21,995 nt of DNA from a virus. The notes beneath the pieces were generated by a model. The model was not told the origin of the DNA and searched no databases. It saw only the letters and a list, made by a program, of their open reading frames with translations. Below are positions 1 to 7,343 of the stretch, piece after piece (within the stretch, counting starts at the first letter, position 1; every line of letters starts with the position of its first letter). A program made the position numbers and the translations under genes. The stretch lies in IMG/VR virus record IMGVR_UViG_3300044614_001577, positions 1 through 21,995 of that record; one strand, written 5' to 3'.

Positions 1-2729
1 TGCATGGGTTGATTAATCGTTGGCGTTCTGTCCAACTGCCTCTTTGCCGCAATCAAGTCCGCCAAGCGTGACTCAGCACGACTGCTAGTGCCAAGCGCAA
101 GCTGCGACAACCGTTGGGCGTTTGTTGGAGCCGTTGCCGACATCATCTGCCGGGCCTCCCTGACCACAGACACATTCTCGAGAATCTGCTGCTCGGTCAC
201 GCCGGTAATCTGACCGGTCGTCCGCATATTGTTCGCCCATTGAGTGACCTTGCCTAGGTCTTCATTTATGTCGTTGAGAAACGAACGGCTATTGGCCATT
301 TTCTCAGCGAGGTTTGTATAGTAATCCTTTCGGGTCTGTTGGTACACCACGTCGGCAAGCGTGAGCGGGTTGCTCGACATACCGCCGGCTCCGAGCGCTT
401 CACCAAGTATCTCAATAGAATTTAACTCTTGGCCTGACACAAACTGAGCCGCCGCTTCACCAAAAGCCTCCGATACCGGTTCAATAGCCAAAGCCTGACC
501 GGCGGCCTGAGTCGTCCTGCGAGCCGTTGACGCAAGCGAAGACGGTGCTATTTTGCGTAGCATCCCGGCCGTAATGGCGTCAACAGCAGCGATGGTCAAT
601 CCGCGCTTTACGCCGATGTTTCTGGCCTCTTCCCATACCTCAGGGTCGTTAAGCCATTCGCCCTCTTGGGCTTTCTCGAGCGTGTTGTATTTTTCGCGGA
701 TGGCATCAAGAACAGACGCCGTGTACTCTAGCGAAAAACCGCTAGCGGCATTGGTGATTTTCATACCAACAGACAAAGCGGCCCTAGCACCCGCGGGACC
801 ACCAAAAACTCCGCCGATAGCCGTTGACACGGGGATAATGACCGAGCCAGTCTTCCATAAAATCGGGAACATCCGAGCCATAGAGTTTAAGGACATATTT
901 GCTACGCCCGAAATAAACGTCACAGGGTCTGCCCCAAGAGCGCGCAAATAATCACCGAACTCTCCTGACTCTGCCGCTTCAGCGATTCGCTCCTGACCGG
1001 CCGACATTGCTGTTGATATAGCCGGGTCGTTCATCATCTTAAAAAGCTGCTCGTTGTATATCGCAAGTTTTTCTTCGTCACTTGCAACCTTTGCGGCTTG
1101 TGCGTCTAAAACCACGTTTGACATCTTTCCCTCATTCCATCCGGTGCGAATGGAGTTCCATAATCCTTGCCACTCACTCGCATATTTATCTTGGGCCTCC
1201 TTGTCGTATTTGGCATCAAAATAAGTGCGTTCTTTGAGATATACCTGAGCCGCTTGCTTTTGCCGTTGAGCTAAAAGATTGTAGGCGTCAATGGATTCGT
1301 TAAACACCCTCGCCGAAGCCGCATCAGATGGCTTGACATTCTTGATTTCCGGATTGATGGTTCCATCCGGATTCAGAAACGGAACGCCAAAATAGTCGTT
1401 AAATTTCTGATTGAGATTTCCTTGAATGGTTTTTACTTCACGATTCAGAGCAATCGCTTGTTGTTCAGCTTTCTTGCGTTCTGCCTCAAGTTGCCGGTCG
1501 GCCTCCTGACGAATGCTAGACAATGACTGAAAATAATCCTCTATGGAATCTTTCTGTTTGCGCTTTTCGTCAAGGACTTTCTCTAAACCATCAACGGTCC
1601 CTACGCCGTAAGCCTTCTTCATCTTAGCGGCTAGTCGAGCCTTTTGGGGCTCAAGCCCCGGGCGATTGGAAGACAAAATATCAATAGCATCTTCTAGGCT
1701 ATTAATTTCTTCACGACTATACTTTCGCTCGAGCTCGTTCTGCTTCATTACCCCGTACTCAATGCCGTTCTGCTCCGCTACTTGTTTGCGCATCAAGTCG
1801 CCTTGGTTAATGTTCTTCCAAGAACCTTTCGCAAAAGACTCCGCCTGCCCCTTGGTGTCAAACTGATACAACTCGCCCCTCCGAACTGCTTCCTTAAAAG
1901 CCTCGTCCGGACTCTTGTACTCAACCCAATCATTCGGGTCGGACGATTGAGAATTTGGTGTCTTTTGGTATAAGGTTGGAACGGCGTAATGTTTGCCGTC
2001 AACCTCCATAGTCGTAAACAAATGCGTCGACCTAGTTCCGTCAGGATTAATCCGGGCGGCCGGCCTTGTTTCCTGAGCCTTTAATGATAGGTCAACAAAT
2101 TCCTCGTTTTGGTACTGCGTTTTTTTGGCGTTTTTTGCAATAAAGCCTTTCAGCTTATCGGCCGCCTGCGCTCCATCGCCGTACAAATCAACCTCAATGT
2201 TTCCGCCACTGCTTCGGGCGACATAGTTGCCCATGGGTGTCAAATCAAAAGAAAACCCGTACTTCCCGTAATTCTTCTTCAACTCATCCAAGACGCGCTC
2301 CTTCTTCCGAAGACGAGCCGTAGCATCATATCCAAACGCATTGGTTTCGCCCGGCACGTCCTTGGTCATATCCAAGATTGACCCGCTAATCATAGCGAGC
2401 TCAGACAATGGCACTGACGCCATTTCCTCGGCCGGTTGTGCATCCGATTCCTCGCGATACTTTGCCGCCGCACCGGTTAGCTCTTCAGTGAACTGCTCTC
2501 TAAACGCTTCGGTTTTTGATTTGATTTGTTCAGAGAACTCAGGCGTGAGAAGTTCCTCGGTTTTGAGCTCTAGCTCTTCACTCGGAATGGCAGCGGCCTC
2601 CGATGCCAAGTACGGAGTCTTGGCTTGCTGCTGCGCTCTGTATATGGCATTGAGGTCAACCTTAACAGCGCCCTTCACGGGCTCTGCTTGTTTCAATGCC
2701 CGTAAAAGGTCATTCTGCTGTTTAGCCAT
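1..2729 (-). CDS. Very large internal virion protein, T7 gp16-like position (partial)
   Basis: The frame is open from the ATG at 2729 to the left edge, 909 complete codons, so the C-terminus is missing. Segments by residue: charged helical N-terminus; about 225-300 a compact domain with RSTHLFTTMEVDGKHYAVPT, LYQKTPNS, KSPDEAFKEAVRRGE and FDTKGQAESFAKGSW, which I recall as a recurring module of phage virion proteins; about 395-450 coiled coil (RQEADRQLEAERKKAEQQAI); about 615-665 a hydrophobic, Gly/Ala-rich region (MFPILWKTGSVIIPVSTAIG, GVFGGPAGARAA) that could enter a membrane; and from about 705 RGLTIAAVDAITAGML followed by EPVSEAFGEAAAQ. Order after gp14-like and gp15-like genes, size and the membrane-like region suit an inner-membrane-spanning ejection protein. 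No lytic transglycosylase motif is visible in this part. Confidence 0.75.
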   Translation of the reverse strand, partial: MAKQQNDLLRALKQAEPVKGAVKVDLNAIYRAQQQAKTPYLASEAAAIPSEELELKTEELLTPEFSEQIKSKTEAFREQFTEELTGAAAKYREESDAQPAEEMASVPLSELAMISGSILDMTKDVPGETNAFGYDATARLRKKERVLDELKKNYGKYGFSFDLTPMGNYVARSSGGNIEVDLYGDGAQAADKLKGFIAKNAKKTQYQNEEFVDLSLKAQETRPAARINPDGTRSTHLFTTMEVDGKHYAVPTLYQKTPNSQSSDPNDWVEYKSPDEAFKEAVRRGELYQFDTKGQAESFAKGSWKNINQGDLMRKQVAEQNGIEYGVMKQNELERKYSREEINSLEDAIDILSSNRPGLEPQKARLAAKMKKAYGVGTVDGLEKVLDEKRKQKDSIEDYFQSLSSIRQEADRQLEAERKKAEQQAIALNREVKTIQGNLNQKFNDYFGVPFLNPDGTINPEIKNVKPSDAASARVFNESIDAYNLLAQRQKQAAQVYLKERTYFDAKYDKEAQDKYASEWQGLWNSIRTGWNEGKMSNVVLDAQAAKVASDEEKLAIYNEQLFKMMNDPAISTAMSAGQERIAEAAESGEFGDYLRALGADPVTFISGVANMSLNSMARMFPILWKTGSVIIPVSTAIGGVFGGPAGARAALSVGMKITNAASGFSLEYTASVLDAIREKYNTLEKAQEGEWLNDPEVWEEARNIGVKRGLTIAAVDAITAGMLRKIAPSSLASTARRTTQAAGQALAIEPVSEAFGEAAAQFVSGQELNSIEILGEALGAGGMSSNPLTLADVVYQQTRKDYYTNLAEKMANSRSFLNDINEDLGKVTQWANNMRTTGQITGVTEQQILENVSVVREARQMMSATAPTNAQRLSQLALGTSSRAESRLADLIAAKRQLDRTPTINQPM

Positions 2730-4378
2730 TATTCGTTAATTTTTTGTTGGACTTTTTCGTTAAGCGCCTTGAATGCTTCGGCGTATTGCTGGCCTATATT
2801 GCCTTTTCCCTTTTCAACATTAATTACGACAAAAGCCCCTGACTTTTTGTCAACAAACGTCCTGAGAGCCGGATTGCCTGAAACTTCTTTTACCACATGG
2901 TAGTCTAGTCCCATTTTTCGAATAGCACTTTTATAGGCATCAACGCCTTTTGAAAGCGTTTCTCCGTCTTTTGTGTCAAATGCGTCTTCAAGACTATCGT
3001 TAATCTTTGTGATTATTTGGTCATGCTGGTCTGTTGATGGTGGCGAAACCATAACTTTCTCTCCCGAAACGCTGCCTGTTCCAGCAGACCTGCTCGCGCT
3101 TATGTCAAGTTCGGGGCGGGCAAGAAGGCCACCAGCGCCCAAAACGTCTGCAAGACCACTTGAGGCAAATTCACTCAATGAATTTCCGTAGGGATACGTT
3201 GTCTTTATGGTTTTTGTCTTACCACCTTCTACGACTTGCTTTGTAGCAATAATTCCCTCATTTGTGTAGTCAATCTTTGTCACTCCTAGTTTCTTGGCGA
3301 GCCTATCTGCGGCGACTTTTTTCTGCGCCGGGGTTCCGGAGTATAAGCTTTTTATTGTGCCAAGAGCCGCTTTCTCATTGTCCGTCATTTTATCTTCTTT
3401 ATCGCCAGTCGTTGTAGATGCCTTTGGCATAGGCGTTTCCTCATAGGGTAGGTAGACGGATAATTGACGCTCCATAAAGTCCATAGCCGCTTTCCGTTGA
3501 GATTCGGTAATTTGAGGCTGATAGCCGTTTGGCGTTTGAACTATCTTGATTTCCTTATCGCTTTTCGGTTCACCGGTCGTGTAGGTATAGCCGTCAAGAC
3601 CATTGTCGGTGAGAACGCTAGCAGCCGTATAGGGGTTCTCCAATATGGCGCCAAAGGTGCTGTTCTTTACTTCATCAAACCCCTTACGAAGGGTCACGTC
3701 GTCCTTCAACTGAACACCGGACCTACCAATAACCCTCTTGTATGGCGCGAACGTCTTACCCATCTTGACCAACTCGGAGTTTAAGTCGTATTTATCAACT
3801 TGCGTTCCGGTAATCTTGAACATGTTCTTTGCCGATAGCAAGCTCGACTTATCCGGCTTGCCGCTTTCGTCGGTCTTTGAAAAGAACAAACTGCCAGTCA
3901 TGGGGTCAAAGTATCCAGAGGTGTTCTTCAGGTCGGCAATTTTTTCCGCTTGTTCATTAAGCGATAACTCAAGACCTGAAGCCTTCCCGGATTGAATGCG
4001 AGCAAGGCGGCCTTTGTGCCACTCTTGATACGACTTAATCTGGGTGAACAAACCATTCACGTCATCCGTCACATTCTGCCTCGCAATGGTGAAATCCTTT
4101 GGGCTCATGCGCCCGGCCTTTAGTTCGTTATTGATAGTCCGAAGATACTCGGCGGCATTGTTCGTGACGTTCAAAGTCCATGAGTTGACCTCGTTGTCCG
4201 ACCCTTGGGGCGAATCAACGACGGCCTTCATCGTTTCACGGAACTCCTTGTCGAGAGTGGCTTTCTTCTCCTCCCGAATCTTGCTCTGCTCCTGAATCGT
4301 GTCGCTTATGCTCTTACCTATCTCTCGCCAATTAATAAATTGGTCAGCGGTACGTTCCGCGTATTTGTAGTATGTCAT
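2729..4378 (-). CDS. Internal virion / ejection protein, T7 gp15-like position
   Basis: A 549-residue, mostly helical, soluble protein (MTYYKYAERTADQFINWREI at the start, then charged helices such as EQSKIREEKKATLDKEFRET and NNAAEYLRTINNELKAGRMS). The middle has mixed alpha/beta sequence (SGYFDPMTGSLFFSKTDESG; KRVIGRSGVQLKDDVTLRKG), with a Ser/Thr-rich linker near 430-450, and the C-terminal part has VVKEVSGNPALRTFVDKKSG and AFVVINVEKGKGNIGQQYAE. No signal peptide or membrane helix was seen. It lies between the gp14-like gene and the very large gp16-like gene, the T7 gp15 position, and both junctions overlap (ATGA, TAATG). The name is positional; no specific motif identifies it. Confidence 0.6.
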   Translation of the reverse strand: MTYYKYAERTADQFINWREIGKSISDTIQEQSKIREEKKATLDKEFRETMKAVVDSPQGSDNEVNSWTLNVTNNAAEYLRTINNELKAGRMSPKDFTIARQNVTDDVNGLFTQIKSYQEWHKGRLARIQSGKASGLELSLNEQAEKIADLKNTSGYFDPMTGSLFFSKTDESGKPDKSSLLSAKNMFKITGTQVDKYDLNSELVKMGKTFAPYKRVIGRSGVQLKDDVTLRKGFDEVKNSTFGAILENPYTAASVLTDNGLDGYTYTTGEPKSDKEIKIVQTPNGYQPQITESQRKAAMDFMERQLSVYLPYEETPMPKASTTTGDKEDKMTDNEKAALGTIKSLYSGTPAQKKVAADRLAKKLGVTKIDYTNEGIIATKQVVEGGKTKTIKTTYPYGNSLSEFASSGLADVLGAGGLLARPELDISASRSAGTGSVSGEKVMVSPPSTDQHDQIITKINDSLEDAFDTKDGETLSKGVDAYKSAIRKMGLDYHVVKEVSGNPALRTFVDKKSGAFVVINVEKGKGNIGQQYAEAFKALNEKVQQKINE

Positions 4379-5175
4379 CGGCTAAATGATAGGGGGTTGG
4401 TCGAAAAAATGCTTTGAAGCTGAGGATTCTGTTGAGAGAAAGCCGTTGGATTCATTCCGATATAAGGGATTTGCCCTGGATAGGAAGGCATAGATACTGA
4501 TGGGAGAAACTGAGAGAAATTCATAGGGTCATAAGTGCCATCGCTTACGTTAGCTGCCGGCTGCTTAGACTGAACCAAATTGCCCTCCGGCATAAAATCA
4601 CCCTTGGCTTGCCCTCCGGGATACAGCGGCGCCGCTTGCATCCCAAGCTTTGCTAAATCGCCAAGACCCGCCACTCCCTGCGCAATAGACCTCGCCCGTG
4701 CTGCCTCTTGTTCTCTGACCGCGAGCTGAGCGCCTTCGGCCTCTCCAAGTGAAAGACCGGCCAATGCGCCGGCAAGCCTTGCGTCTTCGGCTTTCTTCAT
4801 CTGCTCAAGCTGGAACATGTCTTGGGCTACCTGTGCGTTCAGCTGACGCTCGGCCTCTGTGCGAGCCGCCATAACGCGCCCTGCGGCTGCACCAACGCCC
4901 CGCTGTTCGCCCTGAGTTGCCTCGGCTAATATGTCTGCCGCCTGCTGCCCTACGGCCTCGCGTTGAGCCTCGTATGCGGTCGTTGGGAGGGATAGTGCCT
5001 CTAGGTAATTGACGCCAAGTTGAGCCTTGGCTTCGCTGACTGCGCGCTGCGCTGACTCTCTAGCTTTTTCAGCGGCCTTGCGCTGCTTGCCGGCCTGAGC
5101 GAAAGACATAGCCGTTCCGGCGCCCGATACCGCTGCGCTTGATAAAGCAATAATTGCTGCTGTTTCTAGTCCCAT
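4375..5175 (-). CDS. Internal virion / ejection protein, T7 gp14-like
   Basis: A 266-residue protein. The N-terminus (MGLETAAIIALSSAAVSGAG, TAMSFAQAGKQ) is a small-residue hydrophobic helix that could insert in a membrane. Residues about 28-175 are Ala/Glu/Gln-rich helices (KAAEKARESAQRAVSEAKAQ; LEQMKKAEDARLAGALAGLS), and the C-terminal 90 or so residues are Pro/Ser/Gln/Asn-rich and probably flexible. Small Ala-rich helical proteins of this kind with an N-terminal hydrophobic helix are typical of the T7 gp14 group, which forms the outer-membrane part of the ejection channel. Position before two larger internal proteins agrees. Its stop overlaps the next ATG (ATGA). Homology to gp14 was not tested; the call rests on composition and order. 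Confidence 0.65.
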   Translation of the reverse strand: MGLETAAIIALSSAAVSGAGTAMSFAQAGKQRKAAEKARESAQRAVSEAKAQLGVNYLEALSLPTTAYEAQREAVGQQAADILAEATQGEQRGVGAAAGRVMAARTEAERQLNAQVAQDMFQLEQMKKAEDARLAGALAGLSLGEAEGAQLAVREQEAARARSIAQGVAGLGDLAKLGMQAAPLYPGGQAKGDFMPEGNLVQSKQPAANVSDGTYDPMNFSQFLPSVSMPSYPGQIPYIGMNPTAFSQQNPQLQSIFSTNPLSFSR

Positions 5176-5567
5176 AATTTTACAAGTTCATGTGCGTTGG
5201 TTGATGATGTAATAAATCCGGCATCTTTAAAATTCCGGATTGCATGTGCGTTATTTGTGACGGTAAAGACCGCGTTATATCCTGCTCTTTTAGCGCTTTG
5301 ACACGCCTCTTCAAGCATGTCCTTGAGAATTAACCTGCGATTTGGTTTTTTGCGATATTCCCGATTTGACAGAACCCATGTTATCCAAGCTATTTTTGAA
5401 TTAGTCATGTAAACCATGCAAGAGCATACGGGAACGTCTTCGTCAAAAGCAATAAAGCCAGTATCAGGAAGCATTTCTTTTGGAGGCGCAGATTCAAAAC
5501 CCCATTCCCCCCACCACTTGGTGAGGATATTCTCGTAATCTCCGTCTTGAATTTGCCTAATTTTCAT
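5166..5567 (-). CDS. GNAT-fold protein with degenerate cofactor loop, likely T7 gp13-like
   Basis: A 133-residue protein with GNAT layout: N-terminal MKIRQIQDGDYENIL, strands GFIAFDEDVPVCSCMVYM and KIAWITWVLSN, a helix after REYRKKPNRRLILKDMLEEA (69-88), the strand YNAVFTVTNN (97-106), and a final 'NAHAIRNFKDAGFI' segment that fits the GNAT C-terminal helix and strand. The acetyl-CoA pyrophosphate loop (normally R/Q-x-x-G-x-G/A) reads R72-K-K-P-N-R77, lacking both glycines, so catalysis is doubtful. T7 gp13 is 138 residues, is known to me as GNAT-like, and lies just before gp14; this gene lies just before a gp14-like gene (10-base overlap). A structural or assembly role in the internal core is therefore more likely than acetylation. 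Modification of a host target remains possible. Confidence 0.75.
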   Translation of the reverse strand: MKIRQIQDGDYENILTKWWGEWGFESAPPKEMLPDTGFIAFDEDVPVCSCMVYMTNSKIAWITWVLSNREYRKKPNRRLILKDMLEEACQSAKRAGYNAVFTVTNNAHAIRNFKDAGFITSSTNAHELVKLWD

Positions 5568-5574
5568 GCGTATG

Positions 5575-5582
5575 CAAAGATA
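5575..5582 (-). promoter_or_regulatory. -7 promoter element before the ejection-protein cluster
   Basis: The minus strand reads TATCTTTG in the 20-base gap after the nozzle-domain gene, seven bases before the GNAT ATG at 5567. It belongs to the recurring decamer TATCTTTGCA. It would drive the GNAT-like gene and the three ejection-protein genes, which all overlap one another. Confidence 0.6.
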
Positions 5583-5587
5583 TTATT

Positions 5588-6370
5588 TTATGGAAAGCTC
5601 TTCATATAATCAATCTCAACTGAGAAAAGCTCCGATTGAGTTGCCGGAGTATGAGTAAGGGTCATCTGGGAATAGCCCCCTGATATGCCATACGATTCAG
5701 CCTGAGCGTTTTTGACAACAACAACAAAGATTCCGGCGGTCCCGACGGAGGGGTCTCCAAAATCATTAGTCGTAATTGTGTTTCCGGAAATAGCACTTAT
5801 CGTTCCGCCAACACTCAAAGAAGGAACAGTTGCTCCAACGGGATTTCCATAAAAAATCCTGTCCCCAATAGAAATAGACGTGCTCAACTCTATATTGGCA
5901 GCAAACGTGAAAGTCCTCGTTAGTCCGGCGCCGGTTATTGGCGAAGCAATAATGCCAACACCTATCGTTGACCGGTTCTTAAAGTTAGGCGTAGTTACAA
6001 GGCCCGAATCATGTTTGATATTTGAGAAATACATCCCCTCCTTCAATACATATTGAGCCGTTGTGACGCTAGCCGTTTGCTGTGATTCATCCGTTGAAAA
6101 ATCAGCCTGCCACGGAGCGTCGCTCTCAAGCGCTACTGCTTTAAATAGCTTTCGCTCCAATGGTCGCTCATTCACCATTGAGGTTATTGTTGAAATGCCC
6201 TGAACGGCATAAAAATTGCAGACAGGTACGCTCCCTGAATTGTGGACATAAAGTTGCCCGCCTTTAAAGCTATAAAAAGCATTGTTCATGCCAATCATAA
6301 ACTCTGGGGAGTAACTGAAGAACGACGACCATCCTTGGGTCGGCTCGTTGTATGATACTGTAAATGCCAT
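5588..6370 (-). CDS. Stand-alone domain normally found at the C-terminus of the nozzle protein
   Basis: A 260-residue protein with the start MAFTVSYNEPTQGWSSFFSY, then SPEFMIGMNNAFYSFKGGQL, YVHNSGSVPVCNFYAV, and SMVNERPLERKLFKAVALES. I recall this block (SYxExxxGW.SF.SF, NN.FY.FK.G.L..H) as a C-terminal part of stabilisation proteins in crAss-like and related phages; here it is a separate gene. The rest is beta-rich, with TIGVGIIASPITGAGLTRTF, a Gly/Ser middle, and a final strand SELFSVEIDYMKSF. I chose the ATG at 6370, not 6418: 6370 gives a TAATG overlap with the upstream stop like its neighbours, and it starts at MAFTVSY; the extra 16 codons overlap the fibre gene. It probably sits at the tail tip with the nozzle. 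Confidence 0.7.
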   Translation of the reverse strand: MAFTVSYNEPTQGWSSFFSYSPEFMIGMNNAFYSFKGGQLYVHNSGSVPVCNFYAVQGISTITSMVNERPLERKLFKAVALESDAPWQADFSTDESQQTASVTTAQYVLKEGMYFSNIKHDSGLVTTPNFKNRSTIGVGIIASPITGAGLTRTFTFAANIELSTSISIGDRIFYGNPVGATVPSLSVGGTISAISGNTITTNDFGDPSVGTAGIFVVVVKNAQAESYGISGGYSQMTLTHTPATQSELFSVEIDYMKSFP

Positions 6371-6381
6371 TAGCAGGTTCC
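6366..6381 (-). repeat. 16-bp direct repeat at a gene junction, copy 2
   Basis: Plus-strand GCCATTAGCAGGTTCC spans the stop of the putative fibre gene and the ATG of the next gene. It differs from the copy at 7328-7343 at one base. The two copies bracket the 963-base fibre gene. Confidence 0.7.
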
Positions 6382-7332
6382 TATTTGTGTAACGATTCCG
6401 TTTTGCACTCTTATCCACGCTTTAGGCGTTCCGTAATTAAGTGCATAATACCCATCGGCGACAAGGTTTTGAGAATATTCATCCGCAAACACCCAGTCAT
6501 ATAAACCAAACGAAGCGCCGGCTACGCCATTAACGTGCCCCTGATAAATCATGCTGTCCCTAGCCGCTCCACAAGCGAGTACAGATGTTGCATACATAGT
6601 TGTTGATGTAAACCCGTTTAGCAAAGCCGGGCAAAAAACGCGGGCCGAAGAAGCATATCCTCCGACATTGCAAGCCTCAACGATTCGTCCGCGCAACAAG
6701 TTTATGTCAGGGCTTGTCTTTGGAATATACAAAACCATTGTCCCCGGGTCGGCAAGAATGTTGACGGCTTCAGTTATATATTCAGAATTGGTAATGTTTG
6801 TCCAATTCCAAGCGGAATTGTAGTACTGATATAGCTTGAGTCCGGTTACAATAGTCGCGGCCGCATTACACGGATTTCCTGCCGTACCAAAAGTGTATCT
6901 CTCAGCAATAGGGGTGGCAGAGCCGTATGCTGCAAGTAGATTTTGAGCACTTCGCCTCCCCCTAATTTCGTATGTTGGATTTGGATACGCATCCTCTCCG
7001 AGTTGAAAGATAAATGCCGTTGACGATTGCGCAAGCGAAACATTCATTTCAACACGGACAGCTCCAGTTGCGCCTGACAACTCAACCTCAAATTCATACA
7101 TTCCATTATTATTTCCGCTAAGGCTGGTTGACACCAATGTGTTGCATGGAATACTGCACCCAATCGAAAGGTCACTACAAGAAACCTCGGGCAACAAAAT
7201 ACCGCCCGATTGCTCTCTTAATATTCCGCAGTATTGATAATAACCATCGCTTGCCTTTATCGTTAAGGCAGACGTTGTGTAAACCGCGGTAGCAGTTGAA
7301 AATGTTTCGGAGTCAATATAGTAGATAGCCAT
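6370..7332 (-). CDS. Putative tail fibre / receptor-binding protein
   Basis: A 320-residue, beta-rich, Gly/Ser/Thr/Ala-rich protein between the nozzle and the detached nozzle domain. It starts MAIYYIDSETFSTATAVYTT, has a Cys-containing segment (SCSDLSIGCSIPCN, about 51-64), a beta middle, further cysteines (CNVGGYASSARVFC), and ends with DGYYALNYGTPKAWIRVQNG followed by IVTQIGTC. That C-terminus matches the end of the nozzle protein (aromatic residues, W, then G-V/I-V, then G-x-C-stop). The module is reminiscent of exchangeable tips of phage fibre proteins. No enzymatic motif is seen. Its start and stop both lie in TAATG overlaps, and near-identical 16-bp repeats flank it, as if it were a cassette. 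Receptor binding is inferred from context and composition. Confidence 0.6.
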   Translation of the reverse strand: MAIYYIDSETFSTATAVYTTSALTIKASDGYYQYCGILREQSGGILLPEVSCSDLSIGCSIPCNTLVSTSLSGNNNGMYEFEVELSGATGAVRVEMNVSLAQSSTAFIFQLGEDAYPNPTYEIRGRRSAQNLLAAYGSATPIAERYTFGTAGNPCNAAATIVTGLKLYQYYNSAWNWTNITNSEYITEAVNILADPGTMVLYIPKTSPDINLLRGRIVEACNVGGYASSARVFCPALLNGFTSTTMYATSVLACGAARDSMIYQGHVNGVAGASFGLYDWVFADEYSQNLVADGYYALNYGTPKAWIRVQNGIVTQIGTC

Positions 7333-7343
7333 TAGCAGTTTCC
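7328..7343 (-). repeat. 16-bp direct repeat at a gene junction, copy 1
   Basis: Plus-strand GCCATTAGCAGTTTCC spans the nozzle stop and the next gene's ATG (TAATG overlap). It matches 15 of 16 bases of the copy at 6366-6381, at the equivalent junction of the next gene. On the minus strand it includes GGAAA about eight bases before the ATG, so it could double as a weak ribosome-binding site. Confidence 0.7.

Noticed and set aside
553-951. Plus-strand reading frame opposite the giant internal protein
   Set aside because: It is a shadow of the open minus-strand gene, with atypical composition and no promoter or coding logic; the same holds for the other plus-strand frames, including 2341-2739 and 17225-17758.
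5166-5567. GNAT gene as a toxin of a toxin-antitoxin pair or an antirestriction enzyme
   Set aside because: There is no partner gene, the cofactor loop is degenerate, and the position fits a T7 gp13-like virion factor better.
5583-5620. -33 TTTG elements paired with the TAnnTTTG sites
   Set aside because: I looked about 19-21 bases upstream of the sites and found no consistent TTTG, so only the -7 elements are reported.
6371-6418. Upstream start at 6418 for the detached nozzle-domain gene
   Set aside because: The extension overlaps the fibre gene by 49 bases and adds a charged, unrelated N-terminus; the ATG at 6370 makes the TAATG junction seen in its neighbours.
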